This document shows, one piece after another, positions 22,384 to 35,728 of a stretch of 64,000 nucleotides of DNA. Position 1 is the stretch's first letter; every line of letters starts with the position of its first letter. The stretch is taken from the NCBI RefSeq assembly GCF_018294505.1, contig NC_057801.1, positions 429,130,619 through 429,194,618 on the forward strand, read 5' to 3'. The notes beneath the pieces are model-generated. The model did not search any database. It saw only the letters and a list, made by a program, of their open reading frames with translations, and had not been told where the DNA came from. The position numbers and the translations under genes were made by a program. The stretch comes from Triticum aestivum (lineage: Eukaryota; Streptophyta; Magnoliopsida; Poales; Poaceae).

Positions 22384-24079
22384 CTTGGCGCTCCCCCTCC
22401 TAGGCCGGCTGCCCCCTCCCCCCTTGCTCCTTTATATACGGGGGCAAGGGGCACCTCTAGGAGAACAACAATTGATCCCTTGGATCTCTTAGCCATGTGC
22501 GGTGCCCCCCTCCACCATAATCCACCTCGATAATATCGTACCGGTGCTTAGGTGAAGTCCTGCGTCCATAGTACATCAAGATCATCACCACGCCATCGTG
22601 CTGACGGAACTCTCCCTCGACACTCAGCTGGATCGGAGTTCGAGGGACGTCATCGAGCTGAATGTGTGCTAGAACTCGGAGGTGCCGTAGTTTCGGTGCT
22701 TGATCGGTCGGGCCGTGAAGACGTACGACTACATCAACCGCGTTGTTCTAACGCTTCCGCTTTCGGTCTACGAGGGTACATGGACAACACTCTCCCCTCT
22801 CGTTGCTATGCATCACCATAATCTTGCGTGTGCGTAGGATTTTTTTTGAAATTACTATGTTCCCCAACAGTGGCATCCAAGCCTTGGTTTTATGCGTTGA
22901 TGTTATATGCACGAGTAGAACACAAGTGAGTTGTGGGCGATACAAGTCATACTGCTTACCAGCATGTCATACTTTGGTTCAGCGGTATTGTTGGATGAAG
23001 CAGTCCGGACCGACATTACGCGTACGCTTACGCGAGACTGGTTCTACCGACGTGCTTAGCACACAGGTGGCTGGCGGGTGTCAGTTTCTCCAACTTTAGT
23101 TGAACCGAGTGTGACTACGCCCGGTCCTTGCGAAGGTTAAAACAACACTAACTTGACGAACTATCGTTGTGGTTTTGATGCGTAGGTAAGAACGGTTCTT
23201 GCTCAGCCCATAGCAGCCACGTAAAATTTGCAACAACAAAGTAGAGGACGTCTAACTTGTTTTTGCAGGGCTTGTTGTGATGTGATATGGTCAAGACGTG
23301 ATGCTATATTTTATTGTATGAGATGATCATGTTTTGTAACCGAAGTTATCGGCAACTGGCAGGAGCCATATGGTTGTCGCTTTATTGTATGAAATGCAAA
23401 CGCCCTGTAATTGCTTTACTTTATCACTAAGCGGTAGCAATAGTCGTAGAAGCAATAGATGGCGTAACGACAACGATGCTACGATGGAGATCAAGGTGTC
23501 GCGCCGGTGATGATGGTGATCATGACGGTGCTTCGGAGATGGAGATCACAAGCACAAGATGATGATGGCCATATCATATCACTTATATTGATTGCATGTG
23601 ATGTTTATCCTTTATGCATCTTATCTTGCTTTGTTTGACGGTAGCATTTTAAGATGATCTCTCACTAAATTATCAAGAAGTGTTCTCCCTGAGTATGCAC
23701 TATTGCGAAAGTTCTTCGTGCTGAGACACCACGTGATGATCGGTTGTGATAGGCTCTACGTTCAAATACAACGGGTGCAAAACAGTTGCACACGCGGAAT
23801 ACTCATGTTAAACTTGACGAGCCTAGCATATACAGATATGGCCTCGGAACACGGAGACCAAAAGGTCGAGCGTGAATCATATAGTAGATATGATCAACAT
23901 AGTGATGTTCACCATTGAAAACTACTCCATCTCACCTGATGATCGGACATGGTTTAGTTGATTTGGATCACGTGATCACTTAGATGACTAGAGAGATGTC
24001 TGTCTAAGTGGGAGTTCTTTAGTAATATGATTAATTGAACTTAAATTTATCATGAACTTAGTCCTGGTAGTATTTTGCA

Positions 24080-27000
24080 AATTATGTTGTAGATCAATAG
24101 CTTGCGTTGTTGCTTTCATATGTTTATTTTGATATGTTCCTAGAGAAAATTGTGTTGAAAGATGTTAGTAGCAATGATGTGGATTGGATCCGTGATCTGA
24201 GGTTTATCCTCATTGCTGCACAGAAGAATTATGTCCTTAATGCACCACTAGGTGATAGACCTATTGCAGGAGCAGATGCAGACGTTATGAATGTTTGGCT
24301 AGCTCAATATGATGACTACTTGATAGTTTAGTGCACCATGCTTAACGGCTTAGAATCGGGACTTCAAAGACGTTTTGAACGTCATGGACCATATGAGATG
24401 TTCCAGGAGTTGAAGTTAATATTTCAAGCAAATACCCGAGTTGAGAGATATGAAGTCTCCAACAAGTTCTATGGCTAAAAGATGGAGGAGAATCGCTCAA
24501 CTAGTGAGCATGTGCTCAGATTGTCTGGGTACTACAATCGCTTGAATCAAGTGGGAGTTAATCTTCCAGATAAGATAGTGATTGACAGAGTTCTCTAGTC
24601 ACCATCACCAAGTTAGTAGAACTTTGTGATGAACTATAGTATGCAAGGGATGACGAAAACGATTCCCGAGCTCTTCGTGATGTTGAAATCGACAAAGGTA
24701 GAAATCAAGAAAGAGCATCAAGTGTTGATGGTTGACAAGATCACTAGTTTCAAAAAAAGAGCAAAGGGAAAGAAAGGGAACTTCAAGTAGAATGACAAGC
24801 AAGTTGTCACTCCCACGAAGAATCCCAAAGCTGAACGAAAGCCTGAAACTGAGTGCTTACACTGCAAAGGAAATGGTCACTGGAAACGGAAATACCCTGA
24901 ATATTTGGTGGATAAGAAGGATGGCAGAGTGAACAAGGGTATATTTGATATACAGGTTATTGATGTGTACCTTACTAGTGTTTATAGTAGCCCCTGAGTA
25001 TTTGATACTTGTTCAGTTGCTAAAAGTTAGTGACTCGAAACATGAGTTACAGAATAAACAGAGACTAGTTGAGGGTGAAGTGACGATGTGTATTGGAAGT
25101 GGTTCCAAGATTGATATGATCATCATCGCACACTCCCTATACTTTCGGGATTAGTGTTAAACCTAAATAAATGTTATTTGGCGTTTGCGTTGAACATGAA
25201 TATGATTTGATCATGTTTATTGCGATACAGTTATTCATTTAAAGTCAAAGAATAATTGTTGTTCTGTTTACATGAATAAAACCTTCGATGGTCATACACC
25301 CAATGAAAATAGTTTGTTGGATCTCGATCATAGTGATACATATATTAACAATATTGATGCCAAAAGATGCAAAGTTAATAATGATAGTGCAACTTATTTG
25401 TGGCACTTCCGTTTGGGTCATATCGGTGTAAAGCGCATGAAGAAACTCCATAAAGATGGATTTTCGGAATCACTTGGTTATGAATCATTTGATGCTTGCA
25501 AACCGTGCCTTTTGGGCAAGATGACTAAAATTCCGTTCTCCGGAACAATGGAACGAGCTACTGACTTATTGGAAATAATACATACCGATGTATGCGATCC
25601 GGTGAGTGTTAAGGCTCATGACGTGTATCGTTATTTTCTGACCTTCACAGATGATTTGAGCAGATATGGGTATACCTACTTGATGAAACATAAGTCTGAA
25701 ACATTTGAAAGTTCAAAGAATTTCAGAGTGAAGTGGAAAATCATCGTAACAAGAAAAATAAAATTTCTACGATCTGATCGTGGAGACGAATATTTGAGTT
25801 ACGAGTTTGGTCTTTATTTGAAACAATGTGAAATAGTTTCGCAACTCACGCCACCTGGAACACCACAATGTAATGGTGTGTCCGAACGTCGTAATCGTAC
25901 TTTACTAGATATGTTGCAATCTATGATGTCTCTTATCGGTTTACCACTATCATTTTTGGGGTTATGCATTAGAGACAGCTGCATTCACGTTTAAATAGGG
26001 CACCATCTATATCCGTTGAGACGACACCGTATGAACTATGGTTTAACAGTAGACCTAAGTTGTCATTTCTTAAAGTTTGGAGTTGCGATGCTTATATGAA
26101 AAAGGTTTTCAACCTGATAAGCTTGAACCCAACTCGGAAAGTGCGTCCTCATAGAATACCCAAAGGAAACTGTTGGGTACAACTTCTATCACAGATCTGA
26201 AGGCAAAACGTTCGTTCCTAAGAATGGATCCTTTCTAGAGAAGGAGTTTCTCTCGAAAGAAGTGAGTGGGAGGAAAGTAGAACTTGATGAGATAATTGTA
26301 CCTTCTCCCAAATTGGAAAGTTGTTCATCACAGAAATCAGTTCCAGTGATTGCTACACCAATTAGCGAGGAAGCTAATGATGATGATCATGAAACTTCAA
26401 ATCAAGTTACACAGAACCTCGTAGGTATTCCAGAGTACGATCCGCACCAGTGTGGTACGGTAATCCTATTCTGGAAGTCATGTTACTAGACCATGATAAA
26501 CCTACGAACTATGAGGAAGCGATGATGAGCCCAGATTCCGCGAAATGGCTTGAAGGCCATGAAATCTGAGATGGGATCCATATATGAGAACAAAGTGTGG
26601 ACTTTGATTGACTTGCCCGATGATCGACAAGCCATAGAAAATAAACGGATCTTCGAGAGGAAGACGGACGTTGATAGTAGTGTTACTATCTACAAAGCTA
26701 GATTTATCGAAAAAGGTTTTTGACAAAGTTCAAGATGTTGACTACGATGAGTTTTTTCTCACTTGTATCAATGCTTAAAGTCTATCCGAATCATGTTAGC
26801 AATTGCCACATTTTATGAAATCTGGCAAAAGGATGTCAAAACTGCATTCTTTAATGGATTTATTAAAGAAGAGTTGTATATGATGCAACCAGAAGGTTTT
26901 ATCAATCCTAAAGGTGCTAAACAAACTATGCAAGCTCCAGCAATCCATCTATGGACTGTTGCAAGCATCTCGGAGTTGGAATATACGCTTTGATGAGTTG

Positions 27001-27770
27001 ATCAAAGCATATAGTTTTATACAGACTTGCGGTGAAGCCTGTATTTACAAGAAAGTGAGTGGGAGCACTACAGCCTTTCTGATAAGTATATGTGAATGAC
27101 ATATTGTTGATCAGAAATAATGTAGAATTTTCTGGAAAGCATAAAGGAGTGTTTGAAAGGATTTTTTCAAAGAAAGACCTCACTAAAGCTACTTACATAT
27201 TGAGCATCAAGATCTATTGAGATAGATCAAGACGCTTGATAAGATTTTCAATTAGTACATACCTTGACAAGATTTTGAAGTAGTTCAAAATGGAACAGTC
27301 AAAGAAAGAGTTCTTGCCTGTGTTGAAAAGGTGTGAAATTGAGTAAGACTCAAATCCCGACCACGGCAGAAAATAGAAAAGAGAATGAAAGTCATTCCCT
27401 ATGCATCAGTCATATGTTCTATAAAGTATGCTATGCTATGTACCAGACCTATTGTATACCTTGTTCTGAATTTGGTAAGGGAATACAATAGTGATCTAGG
27501 AGTAGATCACTGGACATTGGTCAAGAATATCCTTAGTAAGGACTAAGGAAATATTTCTCGATTATGGAGGTGATAAAAGAGCCCGTCGTAAATAGTTACA
27601 TCGGTGCAAGCTTTTACACCAATCCATATGTCTCTAAGTCTCAATCTGGATACATATTGAAAGTGGGAGCAATTAGCTAGAGTACCTCCGTGCAGAGAAT
27701 TGTAGACATAGAATATTTGCAAAATACATACGACTCTGAATGTGACAGACCCGTTGACTAAGCTTCTCTC
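24080..27770 (+). pseudogene. Degenerate Copia gag-pol of element B
   Basis: Domains appear in Copia order but broken by many stops and frameshifts. Gag (24107-24870) has IRDLRFILIAAQKNYVLNAP and a damaged zinc knuckle CHCKGNGHWKRK. GAG-pre-integrase and integrase (25272-25994) contain WHFRLGHIGVKRM, the HTDVCDP Asp, the LRSDRGDEY Asp and the GVSERRNRTLLDM Glu. Reverse transcriptase pieces (about 26480-27200) include VKTAFFNGFIKEELYMMQPE. An RNase H remnant runs to about 27770. No intact polyprotein is possible. The better-preserved relative is in element E. Confidence 0.9.
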
Positions 27771-29187
27771 ACGAGCAAAACAAGATCACACCTTAGTACT
27801 CTTTGGGTGTTAGCCACATAGCTATGTGAACTAGATTATTGACTCTAGTAAACCCTTTGGGTGTTGGTCACATGACGATGTGAACTATGGGTGTTAATCA
27901 TATACATATATGAATATTGGTGTTAAATCACATGGCGATGTGAACTAGATTATTGACTCTAGTGCAAGTGGGAGACTGAAGGAAATATGCTCTAGAGGCA
28001 ATAATAAAGTTATTATTTATTTCCTTATATCATGATGAATGTTTATTATTCATGCTAGAATTGTATTAACCGGAAACATGATATATGTGTGAATACATAG
28101 ACAAACTAAGTGTCACTAGTATGCCTCTACTTGACTAGCTCGTTTATCAAAGATGGTTATGTTTTCTAGCCATGGACAAAGAGTTGTCATTTTATTAATG
28201 GGATCACATCATTAGGAGAATGATGTGATTGACTTGACCCATTCCGTTAGCTTAGCACTTGATCATTTAGTATTTTGCTATTGCTTTCTTCATGACTTAT
28301 ACATGTTCCTATGACTATGAGATTATGCAACTCCCGTTTACCGGAGGAACACTTTGTGTGCTACCAAACGTCACAACGTACCTGGGTGATTATAAAGGAG
28401 CTCTACAGGTGTCTTCGAAGGTACATGTTGAGTTGGCGTATTTCGAGATTAGGATTTGTCACTCCGATTGTCGGAGAGGTATCTCTGGGCCCTCTCGATA
28501 ATGCACATCACTTTAAGCCTTGCAAGCAATGCAACTAATTAGTTAGTTGCGGGATGATGCATTACGGAACGAGTAAAGAGACTTGCCGGTAACGAGATTG
28601 AACTAGGTATTGAGATACCGACGATCGAATCTCGGGCAAGTAACATACCGATGACAAAGGGAACAACGTATGTTGTTATGCGGTTTGACTGATAAAGATC
28701 TTCGTAGAATATGTGGGAGCCAATATAAGCATCTAGGTTCCGCTATTGTTTATTGACCGGAAACATGTTTCGGTCATGTATACATTGTTCTCGAACCCGT
28801 AGGGTCCGCACGCTTAAGGTTTCGATGACAGTTTTATTATGAGTTTATGAGTTTTGATGTACCGAAGGAGTTCAGAGTCCCGGATGAGTTCGGGGACATG
28901 ACGAGGAGTCTTGAAATGGTCGAGACGTAAAGATTGATATATTGGACGACTATATTCGGAGTTCAGAAAGGTTCCGAGTGATTCGGGTATTTTTCGGAGT
29001 ACGGGAGAGTTACGGGAATTCGCCGGGGAGTATATGGGCCTTATTGGGCCATACGGGAATAGAGGAGAGAGGCCAAAAGGAAGTAGGCCTGCGCCCCCCC
29101 TCTAGTCCGAATTGGACAAGGGGCGCAGCCCCCTTTTCCTTCTTCCTCTCCCCCTCTTTCCCCTTCTCCTACTCCAACAAGGAAGGA

Positions 29188-29220
29188 GGGAGTCCTACTC
29201 CCGGTGGGAGTAGGACTCCC
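29188..29220. repeat. Perfect hairpin upstream of the B 3' LTR TATA box
   Basis: The arms are 15 bp and the loop is GGT, 47 bp before TTTATATA at 29268. Both LTRs of B keep the stem without a mismatch. Confidence 0.9.
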
Positions 29221-29706
29221 CTTGGCGCGCCCCCTCCTAGGCCGGCCACCCCCTCCCCCCTTGCTCCTTTATATACGGGGGCAGGGGGGCACCTCTAGGA
29301 CAACAACAATTGATCCCTTGGATCTCTTAGCCGTGTGCGCTACCCCCCTCCACCATAATCCACCTCGATAATATCGTAGGGTGCTTAGGCGAAGCCTTGC
29401 GTCGGTAGTACATCAAGATCGTCACCACGCCATCGTGCTGACGGAACTCTCCCTCGACACTCGGTTGGATCGGAGTTCGAGGGACGTTATCGAGCTGAAC
29501 GTGTGCTAGAACTCGGAGGTGTCGTAGTTTCGGTGCTTGATCGGTCGGGCCGTGAAAACGTACGACTACATCAACCGCGTTGTTCTAACGCTTCCGCTTT
29601 CGGTCTACGAGGGTACGTGGACAACACTCTCCCCTCTCGTTGCTATGTATCACCATGATCTTGCGTGTGCATAGGAATTTTTTTAAAATTACTATGTTCC
29701 CCAACA

Positions 29707-32700
29707 TGTACTTCTAACACGCTTCAGCATTTTCAACTTCACTCAATACATGAGCATGAACCATGGATATAGCACTATGGGTGGAATAGAATGCGGTGGT
29801 AGGGATCAATAGGAGAAGGAAGAAAGTGTCGCATCAACTAGGCGGATCAATGGGCTATGGAGATGCCCATCAATTGATATCAATGCGAGGAGTAGGGATT
29901 GCCATGCAAGGAATGCACTAGAGCTATAAGTGTATGAAAGCTCACAAATTAAACTAAGTGGGTGTGCATCCAACTTGCTTGCTCATGAAGACCTCGGGCA
30001 TTTGAGGAAGCCCACCATTGGAATATACAAGCCAATTTCCATAATGAAAAAATCCCACTAGTATATGAAAGTGATAACTCAAGAGACTCTCTATATGAAG
30101 ACCATGGTGCTACTCTGAAGCACAAGTGTGGTAAAAGGATAGTAACATTGGCCCTTATCACTTTTTCTCTCAAAAGGATAGTAACATTGGCCCTTCTCAC
30201 TTTTTCTCTCATTTTTTTTCTTTTTTCCGTTGGGCTCTTTTAGGCCTGTTTTTTTACTTTTCATCCTGAGTCTCATCCCGACTTGTGGAGGAATCACAGT
30301 CTCCATCATCCTTTCCTCACTAGGCCAATGCTTTAATAATGATGATCATCACACTTTTATTTACTTACAACTTGATAAAAATAATGCATGATGACTCTAT
30401 ATGAATGCCTCTAGCAGTGTACCAAGATGTGCAATGATCTAGCATAGCAAAGATATCAAAAAATGGACAAGCCATGAAAATATCATGCTAGCTATCTTAG
30501 GATCATACAAAGCATATGGCAATGAATGCTCAAGTCATGTATATGATAATGATGGAAGTTGCATGGCAACATTTCTTGGAATTGCTATGGAAATGCCATG
30601 ATAAGTAGGTATGGTGGTTGTTTTGAGGAAGATATAAGGAGGGTTTATGCACTGGCGGAAGTTGCGCGGTGCTAGAGAGGCTAGCAATGGCGAAGGGTGA
30701 GAGTGCGTATAATCCATGGACTCAACATTAGTCATAAAGAACTTGTATACTTACTATGGAAGTTTTATTAGCCCTTGAAGCAAAGAACTACTCGCATGCC
30801 CCTAGGGGGGAGGTTGGTAGGAGTTAACCATCGCGCACCCCCGATTCAAACAGCACAGAAGGATTTCAATCAAGGATAAATTATGCTCTGACCTCACCGC
30901 TAATGTCAGTGGCCACCACTTTACATGCGTGAAGATTTACTTGTGTAAAGACTTACTTCCCTTAACACCATTATTAGTACTCAACTTTAATTATTTTACT
31001 AGAATGCCCCCATATTACCACCTCAATATCATGAAACTATTGCAAGGAATAAAACAAATCATACTCAGTGATCTACAAGTTTTATGTAGGATTTTATGAC
31101 TAACCATGTGAATGACCAATTCCTGTTAACTCTATGAATGGATACAAGTGAAGCAAGAGAGTTTAATTTTTTCTATAAAAGATCACACTCTAATGAATAT
31201 AAGAGAAGCAAAAGAGCATTCTACAAATAACATTTTCTATGTGTAGAGAAACAGACATCCAAACTTCAAATGATATAAGTGAAGCACATGAAGCATTCTA
31301 TAAAGCCATACTCAAAAGATATAAGTGAAGTGCAAAGAGCATTCTATAAATCAACCAAAGACTATCTTATACCAGCATGGTGCATAAAGAAAGAGAAAAA
31401 TAAACACAAAAGACGCTCCAAGAATTTATGCATATCATGTGAACAAAACAAAAACCGAAACATACCGATAATTGTTGAAGAAGGATGGGTTGCCTTCCGG
31501 GCCATCCCCAAGCTTAGACGCTGGAGTCTCCTTGAATATTTACTTGGGGTGCCTTGGGCATCCCCAAGCTTGCCTCTCTTTATTCTCCGCATATCGATAC
31601 CTCCTCGATCTTTGGACACTTCATCCACACAAAACTTAACCGAGCTTTTTTTATTAGCGGGGTTAGTACATATAACATCAAATCCCATTATCTACTGTTG
31701 TAACATTATTATATAATTATAATAAATCATTACCCACTTTATGATATCACAATTCTATGGCCCAAGTCAAAGGAGGCTCAACAAGATTTCAAACATATGC
31801 AAATAATGAAACTATAATAGCGACCTTTGTAAATAGGACAATCTGTAAAGATGCAGATAGTACATATACTTATGTAACTCCAAAAATTCTAACAAATTAG
31901 GAAAAAAATAAAAAATTGCATAGCAGTACCGTGTAAAAAATTCATAAACTTTTGACATCCTAGTAAAAAAATGTAATTTCACGCACTATAGCCAAAGTTT
32001 CTATTTTTTGCACTGCACAAACCAAACAAGCAATCTAATCATCCTAAAGGCAAATCTTGGCACATTATTTATATAATACAATGGATTTGTACAACGGGAT
32101 AATTATTTTTTTGAAAAGTTTCTGTAATTCAAGATTTGCAAAGTTTCCATGGGCATGAACAAAGTTCAAGGAGCTCCCCCACTTCAACGGTGCTCGTCTT
32201 TCTTACTTTCACTTTCCATTTAAAAAAAATTTAGGTTCCCCTCTATATTTTTGTTTTTAAACTTTTTAAAAGAACACAATAGAATAATATGAGTCTCTAA
32301 GACTTTCAGGTTGTCTCCCTGGCAACGCTTTCTTTAAAGCCATTAAGCTAGGCATAAAGTGCTCAAGTAGTTGATCCACCCGGATCCCAAGGTATATCAA
32401 AGCCAATTTTAATTAACAATGTTTTATAATTTAGTAGTAAGCACAAAATAACCTAAATCACATAATGACGAAGTCTAACTCTCTTCCAATGCATCGGCAT
32501 GTCATAAAAGAACAATTCATGCACATCAAGTAAAGGCCAATACATAGCATAAGCAGTTTCTTCCAATTTATCGTATTGGAAACATAGAGAGGCGGAGATG
32601 CAGTTCCTATCTCATAATAATTGCAAGTATGAGTAGCAAGCACATGCATATTATATTCATCAAAATCATCATGTGTAATAGTAAAACACAACCCATCAAT

Positions 32701-33333
32701 ATAATCCTTAATAAGTGCAAACTTCTCCGATATAGTGTAGTTGGGAGAATTTAAAAAGATATTAGGACTATCATGTGTGGGTGCAATAGCAACAATTTCA
32801 TCATAAGTAACTATAGCAAGTTCATCTCCATAAGCATAATTCATATTGGCATCATGGCCACAAGCATAGCAGGCATCAGTTTCATCAAAAAAGGATATTT
32901 CAAACAAATCCAGGGGATCATAGCAATCATGATAGCATTCATCCTTCGATAAGCACAAAAGGAAATTAAACAATGTATGAGTTGAAGAGTTACTCTCATT
33001 AGAAGGTGGGCACGGGTAGCTAATCCGCTCTTCCGCCTTTTGTTCTTCGCTCTCCTCATCATCTTTTTCATCCAATGAGCTCATAATTTCAGCAATTTCT
33101 TCTTCCATAGATTCCTACAAAATATTATTCTCTTCTTGGACAGCGGGGACTTTCTTAATAAATTCATCAATATCGACATTGTATTTATAATTCTCGTAGA
33201 AATATTTGAGTATATAAAAAAATAGGTATGTAAACAACATCATCACAATCTTCATATTTTTCAAACAAAGATTCTATTCCATAAGCACCCTTAAAAGCAA
33301 CAAATTCTTCTATTCATTCCACATCATAGTAAC
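29707..33333 (-). mobile_element. Element C interior, continued
   Basis: This resumes after Copia B and runs to the insertion of Copia D. Most of it (29707-32450) is AT-rich noncoding sequence of a minus-strand Gypsy element. It includes two further copies of the polypurine-tract motif in antisense (CCCCAAGCTT near 31505 and 31562) and a duplicated 31-bp phrase near 30130-30200. One ORF lies at 32458-33108. Confidence 0.75.
32458..33108 (-). CDS. Uncharacterised retroelement ORF of element C (216 aa)
   Basis: The 216-codon frame is open. The N-terminus is acidic (MEEEIAEIMSSLDEKDDEES). The body is rich in Cys, Tyr and Asp (CYHDCYDPLDLFEISFFDET, CYACGHDANMNYAYGDE), and the C-terminus contains MCMNCSFMTCRC. 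I recall similar segments in Triticeae proteins annotated only as retrotransposon protein. No RT, integrase or protease motif is present. Paired Cys and His suggest possible metal binding, but this is speculation. Copia D cuts the element just upstream (33333), so the reading frame may originally have extended further 5'. It may be only the open tail of a longer decayed polyprotein. Confidence 0.5.
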   Translation of the reverse strand: MEEEIAEIMSSLDEKDDEESEEQKAEERISYPCPPSNESNSSTHTLFNFLLCLSKDECYHDCYDPLDLFEISFFDETDACYACGHDANMNYAYGDELAIVTYDEIVAIAPTHDSPNIFLNSPNYTISEKFALIKDYIDGLCFTITHDDFDEYNMHVLATHTCNYYEIGTASPPLYVSNTINWKKLLMLCIGLYLMCMNCSFMTCRCIGRELDFVIM

Positions 33334-35728
33334 TGAAAGAAATATGCCCTAGAGGCAATAATAAAGTTGTTATTTTATATTTCCTTATTCATGATAAAGG
33401 TTTATTATTCATGCTAGAATTGTATTGATCGGAAACCTTAATACATGTGTGAATACATAAACAAACATAGTGTCCCTAGTAAGCCTCTACTAGACTAGCT
33501 CGTTGATCAAAGATGGTTAAGGTTTCCTAACCATGGACATGATTTGTCATTTGATAATAGGATCACATCATTAGGAGAATGATGTGATGGAGAAGACCCA
33601 TCCGTTAGCTTAGCATAATGATCGTTTAGTTTTATTGCTATTGCTTTCTTCATGTCAAATACATATTCCTTCGACTATGAGGTTATGCAACTCCCGCATA
33701 CCGGAGGAATGCCCCGTGTGCTATCAAACATCACAACGTAACTGAGTGATCATAAAGATGTTGTATAGGTATCTTCGAAGGTGTTTGTTGAGTTGGCATA
33801 GATCGAGATTAGGATTTGTCACTCCAAGTATCGGAGAGGTATCTCTGGGCCCTCTCGGTAATACACATCATAAGCTTGCAAGCAAACGACTAAGGAGTTG
33901 GTCACGAGATGATTATTACAGAACGAGTAAAGAGACTTGTCGGTAACGAGATTGAACTAGGTATGAAGATACCGACGATCGAATCTCGGGCAAGTAACAT
34001 ACCGATGGACAATGGGAATTACGTATGTTGTCATAATGGTTCGACCGATAAAGATATTCGTAGAATATGTGGGAGCCAATATGAGCATCTAGGTTCCACT
34101 ATTGGTTATTTATCGGAGAGGTGTCTCGGTCATGCCTACATAGTTCTCGAACCCGCATGGTCCACACGCTTAGCGTTTGATGACGATATAGTATTATATG
34201 AGTTATGTGATTTGGTGACCGAATGTTGTTCGGTGTCCCGGATGAGATCATAGACAGGACGAGGAGTCTCAAAATGGTCGAGCGGTAAAGATTGATATAT
34301 AGGACGATTGTATTTGGACACCGTAAGTGTTCCGAAGTGTATCAGGTATTTATCGGAGTACCAGAGGGGTTACCGGAACCCCCGGGTGGGGAGATATGGG
34401 CCATATGGGCCATGAGAGGGGAGCACACCAGCCCACAAGGGGTCGCATGCCCCCCCATGGAGGATGCTGAATTGGGAGAAGGAAAAAGGGGGTTTGGCCC
34501 CCCTTTCCTTCCTTTCTTCCCCCTTCCCTTTCTTCTCCGGTGAAAAAAGGCAGGGGGCACCACTTGGGGAAATCTCAAGTAGGATTCAAATCCTACTTGG
34601 GGCGCCCCCGCTGCTCCCACCTCCCTCCACCTCCCCCACCTATATATATGTTCTTCTAAAAAAACTATATATATGTGGGAGGGGGTGCCTAGCACACCCC
34701 AGACATTATCCTAGCCGTGTGCGGCTCCCCCTCCACCGTTTACTTCCCCGGTCATATTTTCGCAGTGCTTAGGCGAAGCCCTGCAGAGATCACTTCACTA
34801 TCACTGTCCCCATGCTGTCATGCTGAGAGAACTCATCTACTACCTCGATGTCTTACTGGATCAAGAAGGCGAGGGACGTCACTGAACTGAACGCCTGCAG
34901 AACTCGGAGGTGTCGTATGTTCGGTACTCGATCAATGGATCGCGAAGAAAGTTCGACTACATCAACCACGTTGTGAAACGCTTCCTCTTACGTTCTATGA
35001 GGGTACGTAGAAACACTCTCCCCTCATTGCTATGCATCTCCATGGATAGATCATTGCGTGTGCGTATAATTTTTTTGTTTTTTCATGAGACAATTCCCAA
35101 CGGTGGCATCATGAGCCAGGTCTATGCATAGATGATATACACGAGTAGAACACAAAGAGTTGTGGGCGGTGATAGTCATACTGCTTACCACCAACGTCTT
35201 ATTTTGATCCGGCGGTATTGTGGGATGAAGCGGCCAGGACCAACCTTACATGTCCACATACATGAGACCAGTTCCACCGACATACATGCAACTAGTTTTG
35301 CATAAAGGTGGATGGCGGGTATTTGTTTCTCCTACTTTAGTTGAATTGAATTTGTCTGCGGGCGGTCCTTGAAGAAGGTTAAAACAACAAACTTGACAAA
35401 CCACCGTTGTGGTTTTATGCGTAGGTAAGAACGGTTCTTGCTAGAAGCCCGTAGCAGCCATGTAAAACTTGCAACAAAAAAGTAGAGGACGTCTAACTTG
35501 TTTTTGCAGGGTATGTTGTGATGTGATATGGTCAAGACATGATGAGATATACGTTATTGTATGAGATGATCATGTTTGTAAGATATCTGGTAACCGACAG
35601 GAGCCGTATGGTTGTCTCTTTATTGTACGAAATGCATACGCCATGTAATTGCTTTACTTTATCGCTATGAGTTACCAATAGTTGTAGAAGCAACGGTTGG
35701 CGAGACGACCACGACGCTATGATGGAGA
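33334..35728 (+). mobile_element. Copia element D: 5' LTR and start of interior
   Basis: The LTR at 33334-35102 (1769 bp, TGAAAGAAATATGCC...CCCAACG) has a mutated last base. It is followed by the primer-binding site TGGCATCATGAGCC (35104 on) and 626 bp of untranslated leader. The leader is cut at 35728 by Copia E. The TATA is TATATATATG at 34641. The rest of D is missing, lost with the junction described under E. From 34003 onward the sequence is repeated at 46471-48196 with a 12,468-bp offset. Confidence 0.9.
34576..34599. repeat. Hairpin upstream of the D LTR TATA box
   Basis: Arms CAAGTAGGATT / AATCCTACTTG surround a CA loop, 41 bp before the TATA. The stem sequence differs from those of LTRs A and B. 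Confidence 0.85.

Larger units (their letters stand above)
21150..29706 (+). mobile_element. Full-length Copia element B (decayed)
   Basis: The element is 8557 bp. The 5' LTR is 21150-22869 and the 3' LTR is 27977-29706, with TG..CA ends and perfect TSD TGTAC (21145-21149, 29707-29711). The primer-binding site next to the 5' LTR (22871 on, TGGCATCCAAGCC) resembles the initiator-tRNA-Met type with mismatches. A polypurine tract GCAAGTGGGAGAC (27964-27976) precedes the 3' LTR. The two LTRs differ by scattered substitutions and short indels, so the insertion is not very recent. It lies inside Gypsy element C. Confidence 0.95.
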
